In this document: piece after piece, positions 28,326 through 36,995 of the stretch
How the letters are laid out: every line of letters starts with the position of its first letter
Position numbering within the stretch: the stretch's first letter is position 1
Assembly (NCBI RefSeq): GCF_001888185.1
Contig: NZ_CP016364.1
Span: 1,054,001-1,118,000 of the forward strand
Length of the DNA: 64,000 bases
Source of the DNA: Phaeobacter porticola
GTDB taxonomy: Bacteria; Pseudomonadota; Alphaproteobacteria; Rhodobacterales; Rhodobacteraceae
Direction: 5' to 3'
Notes under the pieces: model-generated
Database searches by the model: none
Told to the model about the DNA's origin: nothing
Seen by the model: the letters and a program-made list of their open reading frames with translations, nothing else
Program-made: the position numbers and the translations under genes

Positions 28326-30326
28326 ATGGTTTCGCAACTTCTTCGATCCTCCACCGCACTGGCGGTGATCGTCTCCCTCAGCCTACCGGTCGCCGCTCCG
28401 GCCCAGTCCAAGGCAGACCCAACTGACCTAAGTCTGATGGCGCCAGAGCAGATCACCGAGGCCGTACAGCGCTGCCTGCGCTGGATTAAAAATGGCCGCA
28501 TCAGCCCAGAGGGTGAGATCCTGAAAGGCAAGGGGAAGGGGGCCAAAGCCGAGTTTTGTCAGGCTTATGTCACCGGCGAATTGGATGCTGATCTGGACCC
28601 TGCACTTGCATCCTCGACACTGATGGCGTCTGCCGCCACGCAGGCCCAGACGCAGTTGCAACAAACCGAACCCGCAGTCGAGGATAGCGCCGCTGACGCG
28701 CAGGCCGCCGCTGACGCGCAGGCCGCCGCTGACGCGCAGGCCGCCGCTGACGCGCAGGCCGCCGCTGACGCGCAGGCCGCCGCTGACGCGCAGGCCGCCG
28801 CTGACGCGCAGGCCGCCGCTGACGCGCAGGCCGCCGCTGACGCGCAGGCCGCCGCTGACGCGCAGGCCGCCGCTGACGCGCAGGCCGCCGCTGATGCACA
28901 GGCCGCCGCTGACGCACAGGCCGCCGCTGACGCACAGGCCGCCGCTGACGCACAGGCCGCCGCTGATGCGCAGGCCGCCGCTGATGCGCAGGCCGCCGCT
29001 GATGCGCAGGCCCTCGCCGATGCGGCAACGGCAACCGTTGGTGCGGAGGTTGATCCTGAAATCGAGAGCGCACAAACTGAGACGCAAGTGCCCGAGACTC
29101 CGGTAGAAGTGGAATCAGTGGCCGAGCCCGAGCCAGAGGTAGCACCATTGGACAGTCAGGCGCAGGCCGATGCGCTGGCCGTGGCAGAGGCTGACGAGAG
29201 TGCCACTGCCGCTGCCGCAGCTGCATCCGACACGCAAGAAGAGGCGGAGGTGGTTGAGGAAACCGTCACCGAAGATACCGCCCGCAGCTCGGACGAGGCG
29301 TTTGAAACCGATGTGAATACACCTGCCGCCGAGGCCGAAGTCGCCGTCGAGACCGGCGCTGACACTGATACGCAGGCTGATGCAGCCGCGGATCCCACCG
29401 CAGCCCCAACCGCTGCTCCCTCCGGGGATGATGAAGGGCTCAGCAAATTGCAAAAGGCAGCCTTGCTTGGCCTTGGTGCTGTGGCCATCAGCCAGCTGCT
29501 TAAGCAGGGGGAAACCGTTGTCAGCAACTCCGGCGACCGCGCGGTGGTCGAACAGAACGGCCAGTACCGGGTGATCAAAAATGACGACGCTCTGCTGCGT
29601 CAGCCCGGCAGCAATGTGACCACCTACAAATTCAAGGATGGCTCCACCCGCAGCGTGGTGGTGCGCGAAGATGGGGCCGAGGTGGAAACCATTCGCGCCC
29701 GCGACGGACGTGTCTTACGCCGCACTCGGACCTTGGCAGATGGCAGCACAGTGGTGTTGTTCGATGACACCCAGCGCGCCGACAGTGTTGTGGTCTCGGA
29801 ACTGCCGACCGCTGCCCCTCGCCAACTGGGGTTTAGCAGTGACAGCATCAACGCCGATGATCTGGCATTGGCACTGGCCGCCAAAGAGGCCCCGCAGGTC
29901 AGCCGCCGCTTCTCGCTGAGCCAGGTCCGCAATATTGACGCGGTGCGCCAGCTGGTGCCGGAAATCACCGTTCAGTCGATCAATTTCGAAACCGGATCCG
30001 CTGTCATCCGTGCCGCCGAGGCGGAAGAGCTGGCCGCGCTGGGCAACGCGCTGCGCCAAATGATTGCGCAGAACCCGCAGGAGGTTTTCCTGATCGAAGG
30101 TCACACAGACGCGGTAGGTGCGGCGCCCTACAATTTGGCCCTGTCGGATCGTCGGGCAGAAAGCGTCGCATTGGCGTTAAGTGAGTATTTCAAGGTGCCG
30201 CCGGAAAACATGGTTGTGCAGGGCTATGGTGAAACCGACCTGGCCGTCGTCACGGCCCGCGCTGAACGGGCCAACCGCCGCGCGGCCGTGCGGCGTATCA
30301 CACCGCTTCTGCAAGGCGGCAGCTGA
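28326..30326 (+). CDS. OmpA-family outer membrane protein with Ala-Asp-Gln repeat stalk
   Basis: A 666-residue exported protein. A signal peptide covers residues 1-28 (cleavage after APAQS), followed by a conserved LMAPEQITEAVQRCLRW region (about 37-60). Residues 124-231 contain 18 copies of the hexapeptide DAQAAA. An acidic Ala/Glu-rich stretch and a hydrophobic helix (LLGLGAVAISQLL) follow, and the protein ends in an OmpA/MotB peptidoglycan-binding domain (about 548-662, with FETGSAVI, IEGHTDAVGA and LSDRRAESVALAL). The start at 28326 has an AAAGGA ribosome-binding site. The repeat is probably a flexible or helical spacer between membrane and murein. Confidence 0.88.
   Translation: MVSQLLRSSTALAVIVSLSLPVAAPAQSKADPTDLSLMAPEQITEAVQRCLRWIKNGRISPEGEILKGKGKGAKAEFCQAYVTGELDADLDPALASSTLMASAATQAQTQLQQTEPAVEDSAADAQAAADAQAAADAQAAADAQAAADAQAAADAQAAADAQAAADAQAAADAQAAADAQAAADAQAAADAQAAADAQAAADAQAAADAQAAADAQAAADAQAAADAQALADAATATVGAEVDPEIESAQTETQVPETPVEVESVAEPEPEVAPLDSQAQADALAVAEADESATAAAAAASDTQEEAEVVEETVTEDTARSSDEAFETDVNTPAAEAEVAVETGADTDTQADAAADPTAAPTAAPSGDDEGLSKLQKAALLGLGAVAISQLLKQGETVVSNSGDRAVVEQNGQYRVIKNDDALLRQPGSNVTTYKFKDGSTRSVVVREDGAEVETIRARDGRVLRRTRTLADGSTVVLFDDTQRADSVVVSELPTAAPRQLGFSSDSINADDLALALAAKEAPQVSRRFSLSQVRNIDAVRQLVPEITVQSINFETGSAVIRAAEAEELAALGNALRQMIAQNPQEVFLIEGHTDAVGAAPYNLALSDRRAESVALALSEYFKVPPENMVVQGYGETDLAVVTARAERANRRAAVRRITPLLQGGS
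28695..29018 (+). repeat. 18-copy, 18-bp minisatellite inside the OmpA-family gene
   Basis: The unit GACGCGCAGGCCGCCGCT repeats 18 times in phase with the reading frame. Early copies are identical; later copies differ only by GAC/GAT and GCG/GCA third-position changes, and the last copy has CTC in place of GCC. Such near-identity suggests recent expansion and possible copy-number variation between strains. Confidence 0.97.
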
Positions 30327-30353
30327 CCCGGCATAAGAGCTATTTGACAATAG

Positions 30354-30382
30354 GAAAGGGCGCTCCGATTGGGCGCCCTTTC
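30354..30382. terminator. Terminator between convergent OmpA-family gene and rsgA
   Basis: AAAGGGCGC (30355-30363) pairs with GCGCCCTTT (30373-30381) around a 9-nt loop, extended by one G-C pair. It is 27 bp after the OmpA-family stop and 38 bp from the rsgA stop. It has a T3 end on one side and A3 on the other, so it may serve both. Confidence 0.75.
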
Positions 30383-30419
30383 GCGTCTTTGCCTAAGCAG
30401 CCTCGACCTGTCGTAGCGC

Positions 30420-31505
30420 TTACTTCTTTGTACGGCTTTTGATGGATTTCACGGTTTTCACCATCTTGCCAAAGCTTTTGTCCTTGGCGCGGCGTTGCGC
30501 CAGTGACGCCGAATTGAACGCCTCTTCGGCAGCCAGCTTGCGCCAACGCTCCAACCGGCTTGGATCAACCTCACCAGCGGCAATACCTGCCTGAACCGCA
30601 CAGCCCGGCTCGCTGTCGTGACTGCAGTCGCGAAACTTGCAGCGTGTGGCCAGCTCTTGCAAATCTGCAAAAACATCGCCGACGCCAGTGGCCGCATCGG
30701 TCAGTTGCAATTCCCGCATGCCGGGGGTGTCCAGCACAGCGCAGCCGCCGGGCAGGAAATACAACTGCCGCCGCGTGGTTGTATGACGACCGCGTGCATC
30801 ATCCTCGCGGATGGCTTGAGTTGCGATTTCAAGACCCTGACCCAGTGCATTGGTCAGCGTGGATTTCCCCACGCCTGAGGTGCCGAGAAACGCCACCGTC
30901 TGTCCGGCCCTGACCCAAGGCGCCAGTGCCTCACGTGCGGTGTCGCTTTTGGCATTCAGTGGCACGACATCTACCAAGTCAGATATCGTCCTGGCCTGCG
31001 CAACGTAGTCTTCAAGATTTTCGCAGAGGTCGATCTTGGTCAACACAATCACCGGTGTCACATCGGCGTCAAAGGCCATTGCAATAAACCGTTCCAGCCG
31101 CGCCAGATTGAAATCGGCATTGCAGGAGGTGACCACGAACATTGTGTCGATATTGGCGGCAATCAGCTGGACCTTGCGATCCTTGCCCGGTGCGCGGCGG
31201 CGGATCAGGCTTTTGCGCTCCAGCACCCGACTATGGGTCGGCAGCTCGGCGTCCAACATCAGCCAATCCCCCACAGTGGCCTCAAGGCCGGGGGGGATCA
31301 CAAGATCAATGTCGGCACCCATGGCGCGCAGCCCATTGCGGTTCACTTCAGTGATGCGCACGGGTGGGTGGCTGGCCATCTCATCCAGATCAGTCTGTTG
31401 AGAGAAGAACCCCTGCCACCCGAGGCGATCTAAAGCGCTAAGCGGGCGTTTATCGCCAGTTGCCGGGGTGGGAGTGTTCAGGAATTGGGAATAGTCCCTA
31501 GTCAT
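30420..31505 (-). CDS. rsgA: Ribosome small subunit-dependent GTPase A
   Basis: A late 30S-subunit assembly GTPase. The 361-residue protein has the circularly permuted GTPase order: G4 VLTKIDLCE first, then G1 LGTSGVGKSTLTNAL and G3 DTPGMREL. The C-terminal zinc finger is CKFRDCSHDSEPGCAV. An N-terminal OB-fold region precedes the GTPase. The ATG at 31505 is chosen over the longer open frame, because the upstream 72 codons are Arg/Pro-rich and lack family resemblance. Confidence 0.93.
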   Translation of the reverse strand: MTRDYSQFLNTPTPATGDKRPLSALDRLGWQGFFSQQTDLDEMASHPPVRITEVNRNGLRAMGADIDLVIPPGLEATVGDWLMLDAELPTHSRVLERKSLIRRRAPGKDRKVQLIAANIDTMFVVTSCNADFNLARLERFIAMAFDADVTPVIVLTKIDLCENLEDYVAQARTISDLVDVVPLNAKSDTAREALAPWVRAGQTVAFLGTSGVGKSTLTNALGQGLEIATQAIREDDARGRHTTTRRQLYFLPGGCAVLDTPGMRELQLTDAATGVGDVFADLQELATRCKFRDCSHDSEPGCAVQAGIAAGEVDPSRLERWRKLAAEEAFNSASLAQRRAKDKSFGKMVKTVKSIKSRTKK

Positions 31506-31743
31506 TGGGAATGTCTTTCGTGGTGTGATCGCGGGCCGCACCCGGATCCATGTGTCTGATGAACATCGCGCAAATCTTCCCTGACGTCCGCCGATACGGG
31601 CGGACGGCGTTCTCCGGGGCAATCTGCAAACCGGGGTGGCCTCTGCCGCCCCTTCTTCACCAGGACATAAACTCTCCAATTCGCTGACGCTTGGTCTACC
31701 GGAGCTCGCCTGACTTGGCAAGCGATCGGCCGAAGGCCACCCC

Positions 31744-31773
31744 CCAGTGTCGCATCAGCCAGTGTCGCATCAG
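31744..31773. repeat. Tandem duplication of a 15-bp unit
   Basis: Two exact adjacent copies of CCAGTGTCGCATCAG, just downstream of the VWA gene stop in the space before rsgA. Probably a small replication-slippage event. Confidence 0.6.
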
Positions 31774-31780
31774 GTGGCAG

Positions 31781-32965
31781 CTAGCGTGTCAACTCGCGCA
31801 TGCCGCGTTCCAGCCCCGCCAGCGTCATCGGCACCATCTGATCCGCAAAGATCTCGCGGATCATCTGGATCGAATGGGTGTGGCCCCAATAGGCCTCTGG
31901 AACCGGGTTGATCCACAGATGTGAGGCCCACTGCGTTCGCGCCCGCTCCAGCCAGACCTGACCGGCCTCCGGGTTCCAATGTTCATTGGCGCCGCCCGGA
32001 TAGGCGATCTCATAAGGCGACATCGACGCATCGCCGACAAAAATGCACTTGTAGTCCGGCCCATAGGTGCGCAGCACCTCATGGGTGGGGATCTGCGCAT
32101 CCCAGCGGCGGCGGTTGTCGCGCCAGACCCCTTCATAAAGGCAGTTGTGGAAGTAGAAATACTCCAGATGCTTGAACTCGCTACGCGCCGCCGAGAACAG
32201 TTCTTCCACCACTTTGATATGCGGATCCATCGACCCGCCCACATCCAGAAACAGCAGTACCTTTACGGCATTGTGGCGTTCGGGGCGGGTTTTCACGTCC
32301 AGATATCCGTGTTCCGCAGTGGCGCGGATGGTGCCTGAGAGGTCCAGTTCTTCAGATGCGCCCTCGCGCACCCAGCGGCGCAGACGTTTCAGCGCCACCT
32401 TGATATTACGGGTGCCAAGTTCGACATCACCATCAAGGTTCTTGAATTCGCGTTTGTCCCAGACCTTGACCGCGCGCTGATGGCGGCTTTCTTTCTGGCC
32501 GATGCGCACGCCCTCAGGATTGTAGCCATAGGCCCCAAACGGCGAGGTGCCCGCCGTGCCGATCCATTTGTTGCCCCCCTGATGGCGGCCTTCCTGTTCG
32601 TTCAGCCGCTCTTTCAGCGTTTCCATCAGCTTGTCAAACCCGCCAAGCGCCTCGATTTCGCGGCGCTCATCCTCGCTCAGGTGTTTTTCCGCCATCTTGC
32701 GGATCCACTCTTCGGGAATATCCACCGCTTCCATTACCGCCTCGGCGGGGATCGCCTCTAGCCCGGAAAACGTCGCGGCAAAGGCACGGTCGAATTTGTC
32801 GATATTGCGCTCATCCTTCACCATGGCGGCGCGTGCCAGATAGTAAAAGGCGTCGATATCATAGGTCGCAAGCCCCGCCTTCATCCCCTCGAGAAAGGTC
32901 AGATATTCCCGCAAGGACACCGGCACGGCTGCCTTGCGCAGATTTTCAAAGAAGGGCTGGAACAT
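31781..32965 (-). CDS. VWA domain protein, CoxE-like (second copy)
   Basis: A 394-residue protein starting with FENLRKAAVPVSLREYLTFLEG, which is characteristic of CoxE-like VWA proteins. The VWA domain is C-terminal, but the MIDAS reads FLDVGGSMDPH, so DxSxS is replaced by DxGGS, and VGDASMSPYE follows. This group normally pairs with a MoxR ATPase of the type encoded at 56077-56916. That gene is 23 kb away here, on the other side of the catabolic gene set. A 55-residue membrane protein gene lies 62 bp upstream on the same strand. Confidence 0.85.
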   Translation of the reverse strand: MFQPFFENLRKAAVPVSLREYLTFLEGMKAGLATYDIDAFYYLARAAMVKDERNIDKFDRAFAATFSGLEAIPAEAVMEAVDIPEEWIRKMAEKHLSEDERREIEALGGFDKLMETLKERLNEQEGRHQGGNKWIGTAGTSPFGAYGYNPEGVRIGQKESRHQRAVKVWDKREFKNLDGDVELGTRNIKVALKRLRRWVREGASEELDLSGTIRATAEHGYLDVKTRPERHNAVKVLLFLDVGGSMDPHIKVVEELFSAARSEFKHLEYFYFHNCLYEGVWRDNRRRWDAQIPTHEVLRTYGPDYKCIFVGDASMSPYEIAYPGGANEHWNPEAGQVWLERARTQWASHLWINPVPEAYWGHTHSIQMIREIFADQMVPMTLAGLERGMRELTR

Positions 32966-33027
32966 TACGGTCGTGGTCTCCGTCTGGGGCAGCGCAGGGT
33001 CAGGTCAGCCGCGCGACAGAGGCTGGA

Positions 33028-33195
33028 TCACAGCGCCATGCGGTGAATGATGATTGTGGCGATCAGCCCGACAATAGCAAATCCAATGCCATAGACAGCG
33101 CCATATTGCAGGATATCCGCCAAGCTGCCGCCGCGTTTTTTGGCCGAATAGGCCCCAAGAAGTACGCCAAAGAGCAATGCGCCAATTACGAACAT
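33028..33195 (-). CDS. 55-residue membrane protein
   Basis: A short open frame that length filters would miss. It encodes MFVIGALLFGVLLGAYSAKK, a short KRGGSLADILQYGAVYG stretch, and a second hydrophobic segment IGFAIVGLIATIIIHRM. The predicted topology is two membrane helices joined by a basic loop. Coding is supported by the hydrophobic pattern, the lack of a competing frame and its place between two minus-strand genes in apparent operon order. The function is unknown; it may act with the VWA protein downstream. Confidence 0.7.
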   Translation of the reverse strand: MFVIGALLFGVLLGAYSAKKRGGSLADILQYGAVYGIGFAIVGLIATIIIHRMAL

Positions 33196-33263
33196 ATCAA
33201 GATCCGTCTGATTGAAGGTTCACAGGTCTGCAACGTCGTCGCCCATAGGCGGCCAACGCCGGA

Positions 33264-34709
33264 TTATTGTGGGGGTGCGAGGGCTGCGATTTCCCGCATC
33301 GCCCCACGGACCGCCCAATCCGGTCCAAAGCCGTATCGCGCCCATCCCTGGCTGTCCAGCCTGACCGCATAGGCAGCGTCAGTTTGCCCCTCAAGGATCA
33401 ACGCCTCGGCCTCTAGCAGCATCAGGCTGGACAACAGCACTGCGTTCTCACCGCGTGCAGCAATCGGCAGCGCCGGGCGGATCCGCGTCAGTGCCGTGGC
33501 ACCATAGCCGCGTATGATGTCAAAGGCTGCCATGCGGCTGGCGATCTGAGCACGCAGCAGGGGGCTGTCCTTGCGCCCTTGCAGATAGGTAAGAGCGGTC
33601 TGAAAATGCTGCTGCGCCAATTCGGGGTCATCGCGTTGCAGAATACGCCCCAGTACATAGTGGTTGAAGGCGCGCCGATGATCCTGCCAGCCCAGATCAC
33701 GGGCCATACCCGCGCCGCGATGGGCAGCTTCCAGTCGGCTGGCACGGCTGGTTCCCGGCGTCAGCGCCGCCTCGGTGGCGCGGATCCAGTCACGCGGAGT
33801 TTCCTGCAATGGCAGGGGCGGGCGGTGCTGCCCTGCCGGATTCAATCGTGCCAGGATCGCCGGCAGTCTTGCTGCAACTTCGGCCCGGCTCATCCCGCTG
33901 CGCAGTTCAGATGCGTAGCCTGCGCGCAGGATCAGCATGTCAAAACCGGTCAGAACCGTGTGTATATTATCGTCGTTAAAAACCGAGTCTGACAGCCGGT
34001 ATAGATCATTCAACGGCCCGATCGCCTGCGCCAGCTCCTCGTGCAGGCAGTCTCGGGTTTCCTGCGGACTGACATCATTAGGCACAAAGATCGCCAGCGT
34101 TTGGCGTGCGCGCAGATTGGCCCAATTTGTTTTAGGCTTGCGTTTGTTGCGGCGATACTCAGCCAGTGAACTGACATTTGGCACCACAAAACAGGCCGCG
34201 CGAGGCGAGGCACGGCGGATGGCCTTGCGGGGCACCGCCTCGATGGTGATATTGGCGCCGCCGTCCCCCACCAGGTGCAGATCAATCCCCGCTTCGCGTT
34301 TCAATCGCCGCAGCAGTGCACCCAGGTCGCGGGTCAGGCTCTTGGTGGGCTGCCCGGTGACCCGCAGGGTGATTGGGGTTTCAAACCGCGTAAATACAGG
34401 CAGATCGGTGCCGCCCTCTAATCGGAAATGCAGATCCAGAAAATCGCGGGCGATATCGCTGTTGGCCCGCTGCGGTGCGACCGGATGGGCGCGGGCAAAG
34501 CTTTTGGCCGGGGCCAGCGGCGCTGCGGCCCTATTCGCGCGATTGGGCGGAGCGGTGCCATCAAGCGCGGTGCATCCGACCAGAGCAGCGCCCAGCACCA
34601 GCGCAGCACCCCCATGCCCGAGACGAGACAGCAGCCTGGTGCCGAGGCCCGGTGGCTTTGGAGGAGCGCAGCTTACTGTGGGTCGCGATAGGGACCGGAA
34701 TATGGGCAA
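33264..34709 (-). CDS. DUF2927-type lipoprotein
   Basis: A 481-residue exported protein. The N-terminus has a hydrophobic stretch ending in a lipobox LVGC (Cys about residue 46). The middle (about 80-280) resembles DUF2927, with IARDFLDLHFRLEGG, FETPITLRV, RQTLAIFVPNDVSPQETRDCLHEELAQAIG and LNDLYRLSDSVFNDDN. The C-terminal third is helical and TPR-like. The start is TTG at 34709, supported by an AGGAG ribosome-binding site 8 bp upstream and no usable ATG. The family is found in Rhodobacteraceae; its function is unknown. Confidence 0.75.
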   Translation of the reverse strand: MPIFRSLSRPTVSCAPPKPPGLGTRLLSRLGHGGAALVLGAALVGCTALDGTAPPNRANRAAAPLAPAKSFARAHPVAPQRANSDIARDFLDLHFRLEGGTDLPVFTRFETPITLRVTGQPTKSLTRDLGALLRRLKREAGIDLHLVGDGGANITIEAVPRKAIRRASPRAACFVVPNVSSLAEYRRNKRKPKTNWANLRARQTLAIFVPNDVSPQETRDCLHEELAQAIGPLNDLYRLSDSVFNDDNIHTVLTGFDMLILRAGYASELRSGMSRAEVAARLPAILARLNPAGQHRPPLPLQETPRDWIRATEAALTPGTSRASRLEAAHRGAGMARDLGWQDHRRAFNHYVLGRILQRDDPELAQQHFQTALTYLQGRKDSPLLRAQIASRMAAFDIIRGYGATALTRIRPALPIAARGENAVLLSSLMLLEAEALILEGQTDAAYAVRLDSQGWARYGFGPDWAVRGAMREIAALAPPQ

Positions 34710-34876
34710 GCGATCTCTCCTGCGGCGGGTTGATCCCAGCTTGTGCCAAGACAGGGTTAAAAATCAATGTTATGGCTGGCCATAGCGCAGCAATATGCGA
34801 AAGAGAAGGGCACCGAAGTCACAGTTACGCAACATGTGCGACACATGGGTAAGCTCTTGGAAACGGGGCCATATCA

Positions 34877-34909
34877 CCGGGTCAGATTAGGTTTGGTCAT
34901 TTGACCCGG
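34877..34909. promoter_or_regulatory. Inverted repeat upstream of the toxin-antitoxin pair
   Basis: CCGGGTCA (34877-34884) and TGACCCGG (34902-34909) are perfect inverted arms 17 bp apart, about 50 bp before the first gene of the pair. Type II antitoxins usually bind such palindromes to repress their own operon. It is not followed by a T-run. Confidence 0.45.
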
Positions 34910-34959
34910 CAGCACTGGTGGCCAGCAGACAGCTGAGATAGGTTGAAAAGGCTACGCCA

Positions 34960-35337
34960 ATGGCGTATATACGCAAAGAGACACAGAAATGCCTGCGGGT
35001 GGATTACCGCATTACCCCGGTCGCGGTCGAGGACGCCATTCACGCCTATCTGGACGAGGATGAGCTGGCCCGGCTGATCGCCACCCTGGTGCGCGACCCC
35101 ACTGTTGGGCGCAAGACCGACGAGGATTACCACCATGTCGCCGGGGATCTGACGCTGCGCTATCGTATCCATCAGGCCAGTCCTGATCTGATGATGGTCT
35201 ATGTGCTTAGGATCCACCGACGCCAACCTGCGCCCCGCTTTGGGGGGCGTATGGCGCAGGGGGCACGGGTGGTGAGGGATCTGGCCCTGGATGTGGTCAA
35301 GTCCCGGATCGCAGCACTACTGAAGGAGGGCAATTGA
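34960..35337 (+). CDS. Putative type II toxin (RelE/HigB-like)
   Basis: A 125-residue basic protein directly upstream of an HTH antitoxin gene, separated by 1 bp. Residues 10-90 show a RelE-like pattern: VDYRITPVAVEDAIHAYL, a middle LTLRYRIHQASPDLMMVYVLRIHR and surrounding basic residues. It has a longer C-terminal tail (about 90-125) than typical RelE/HigB toxins. If it is a toxin it should be an mRNA interferase, but the catalytic residues cannot be fixed by eye. Confidence 0.55.
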   Translation: MAYIRKETQKCLRVDYRITPVAVEDAIHAYLDEDELARLIATLVRDPTVGRKTDEDYHHVAGDLTLRYRIHQASPDLMMVYVLRIHRRQPAPRFGGRMAQGARVVRDLALDVVKSRIAALLKEGN

Positions 35338-35338
35338 C

Positions 35339-35689
35339 ATGGCAGAGCATCAAACCGGGACAAATTCTGGACTTGGCGGCCGTATCCGCCAGCAAAGCGA
35401 AGCAGACCGCAACGCCATTTCTCTTCAGCAGATGCAGGATGACATCTCGGGCAAGACGCCGCTTGAAACCATCGCCAGCCGTGAGGTGCCGATGGTGGAT
35501 GTCGTGCGCCTGCGCAAAACCCTCGGCATGTCGCAGGAACGGTTTTGCAGCCACTTCGGCTTTCGCCTCGGCTCTGTGCGCAACTGGGAGCAGGGCCGCC
35601 GCCTGCCGGAACGCCCCGCCCGCATCCTGCTGCGCATGATCGAGGATGATCCGGAACGCGTCGAACGCTTCCTGCGCGAGGCTTATTGA
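35339..35689 (+). CDS. HTH antitoxin/regulator (HigA/MqsA-like)
   Basis: A 116-residue protein. The N-terminal 45 residues are polar and probably disordered or toxin-binding. Residues 50-105 form an XRE-type helix-turn-helix (RLRKTLGMSQERFCSHFGFRLGSVRNWEQGRRLP). This HTH form with VRNWEQGRR is common in HigA/RelB-type antitoxins located second in the operon. The start ATG has a GAAGGAGGG ribosome-binding site inside the toxin end. Toxin-first order is typical of higBA. Confidence 0.7.
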   Translation: MAEHQTGTNSGLGGRIRQQSEADRNAISLQQMQDDISGKTPLETIASREVPMVDVVRLRKTLGMSQERFCSHFGFRLGSVRNWEQGRRLPERPARILLRMIEDDPERVERFLREAY

Positions 35690-36101
35690 CGAACTTCGGA
35701 GTTCGAAACCGTCATCTGCTTGATGGTACCGCGCCCAAACCGAGCGTCCTCCGCACCATCGTCCAATGGTGATGGTGCAGAGGGCGCTGCCTTTTGCTCA
35801 CGCGGCTAGTGCGGACGCAGCATCCAATTGCAGTTGTGGCGCGGTTTTCGCTGCGTCGCAGCCCACGTCACGAGACCGGTCACTCAACGCTGTCGATTTC
35901 GACTGAACCAAGACCGAACTTCCACTGCAACCTGGTCAGAACATCAAGACGCGGAAAAAACCGCCTTGCGTAATCGCAGCTATTGCTGACGCAGAAAGCT
36001 CTTTTATTTGTGGTCTTGCATTTTCGGCTGTGCAGCGAATCTCACCAAGGCAGCTGTTCATCTGGTATGATGTCACACGAGTTCAAACCGTTCTTTTAAG
36101 C
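35690..36101. other. Non-coding left flank of the catabolic gene set
   Basis: 412 bp without a supported gene. It contains an imperfect hairpin around 35755-35790 (GCACCATC and GATGGTGC arms) that may end the toxin-antitoxin transcript. The rest is AT-richer than the surrounding genes. No integrase, tRNA end or insertion-sequence inverted repeat is recognisable. Confidence 0.5.
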
Positions 36102-36995
36102 CTACAGGCTACCGGTCGCACTATCCTGAAACATGGAGTAGAAATCTGCAGCCGTATTGTTGAAAACCGCTTGATGCATCTCGCGCGGAACAATGTCGCG
36201 AAAGGCTTGCATCAGTGTGGCATAGTCGGAATACAATTTATCCACCGGAAAATTTGATCCAAACATCACGCGATTGGGGCTGAATTGATCCAGGCAGGTT
36301 TCGACAATGGGGCGGAAGCTCTCCGAGACCCAGTCATGATCAAACATGCCCAGGCCAGACAGCTTGCATCGCACCTGCGGAAGATCTGACAGTGCAGCCA
36401 GTCCGCCTGCCCAACGCGCCAGACCGTCGCTTGACCGATCATGTGGAGAACCCGCATGGCAAAGGGCGACAGCGGTGTCAGGGGCCCGGGCCAGAAGCTC
36501 GGCGGTTTTTCCCATCAACTCCGGTATCAACTGAAGATCAAAGCTCAGCCCGCGTTCTCCAGCGTTTTGCAGGCCGGCCACAAAAGCAGGGTTGTCTAGC
36601 AGAGTGTTTGTTCCGGTCTCAGCGTCTTCGCCGAGCGCGCGACCAACAATCTGGCGCACGCCGACGACGCTGGGCAGTTCCTGAAATGCATCCAGCCGAG
36701 CATCCAGATCATCAGCAGTGAGTTCAACAAAAACCACTTGTTTCAACGGCCAGTTGGGATTGGCGTCAGCCACGGCCTGAACCCACCGCGCCTCAGCCAT
36801 TCCGTCTTCGGCGCCAACTTGAATATGGACCGATGCGGCAATTCCTTGGACCTCAGCCTCTGAGCGGAATTCATCGATCAGATAATTGCGTTGAATTGGT
36901 GTTGGGTCTCCAAAGAACCGTTCGACACCGCTTGCCATAAGCCATGGATAATGAACCGCAGTTAAATCCCAAAGGTGGTGGTGGGCATCAATCAT
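36102..36995 (-). CDS. Amidohydrolase family 2 protein (lactonase-like)
   Basis: A 297-residue TIM-barrel hydrolase of the Amidohydro_2 type. It has the N-terminal metal-site motif IDAHHHLWD, then VRQIVGRAL, CHAGSP, CKLSGLG and the C-terminal RVMFGSNFPVDKLY with the catalytic Asp. This matches the sugar-lactone/pyrone hydrolases such as L-fuconolactonase and 2-pyrone-4,6-dicarboxylate lactonase. It is second in a minus-strand operon, overlapping the SnoaL-like gene by 4 bp. A likely role is opening a lactone or cyclic ester made by the oxidoreductases of the divergent operon. Confidence 0.82.
   Translation of the reverse strand: MIDAHHHLWDLTAVHYPWLMASGVERFFGDPTPIQRNYLIDEFRSEAEVQGIAASVHIQVGAEDGMAEARWVQAVADANPNWPLKQVVFVELTADDLDARLDAFQELPSVVGVRQIVGRALGEDAETGTNTLLDNPAFVAGLQNAGERGLSFDLQLIPELMGKTAELLARAPDTAVALCHAGSPHDRSSDGLARWAGGLAALSDLPQVRCKLSGLGMFDHDWVSESFRPIVETCLDQFSPNRVMFGSNFPVDKLYSDYATLMQAFRDIVPREMHQAVFNNTAADFYSMFQDSATGSL

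Noticed and set aside
28695-29018. Possible CRISPR-like array
   Set aside because: Units are directly adjacent without spacers and in frame with a gene, so this is a coding minisatellite.
35755-35790. Hairpin after the toxin-antitoxin pair as a firm terminator
   Set aside because: Stem is imperfect and has no adjacent T-run; mentioned only in the non-coding region entry.
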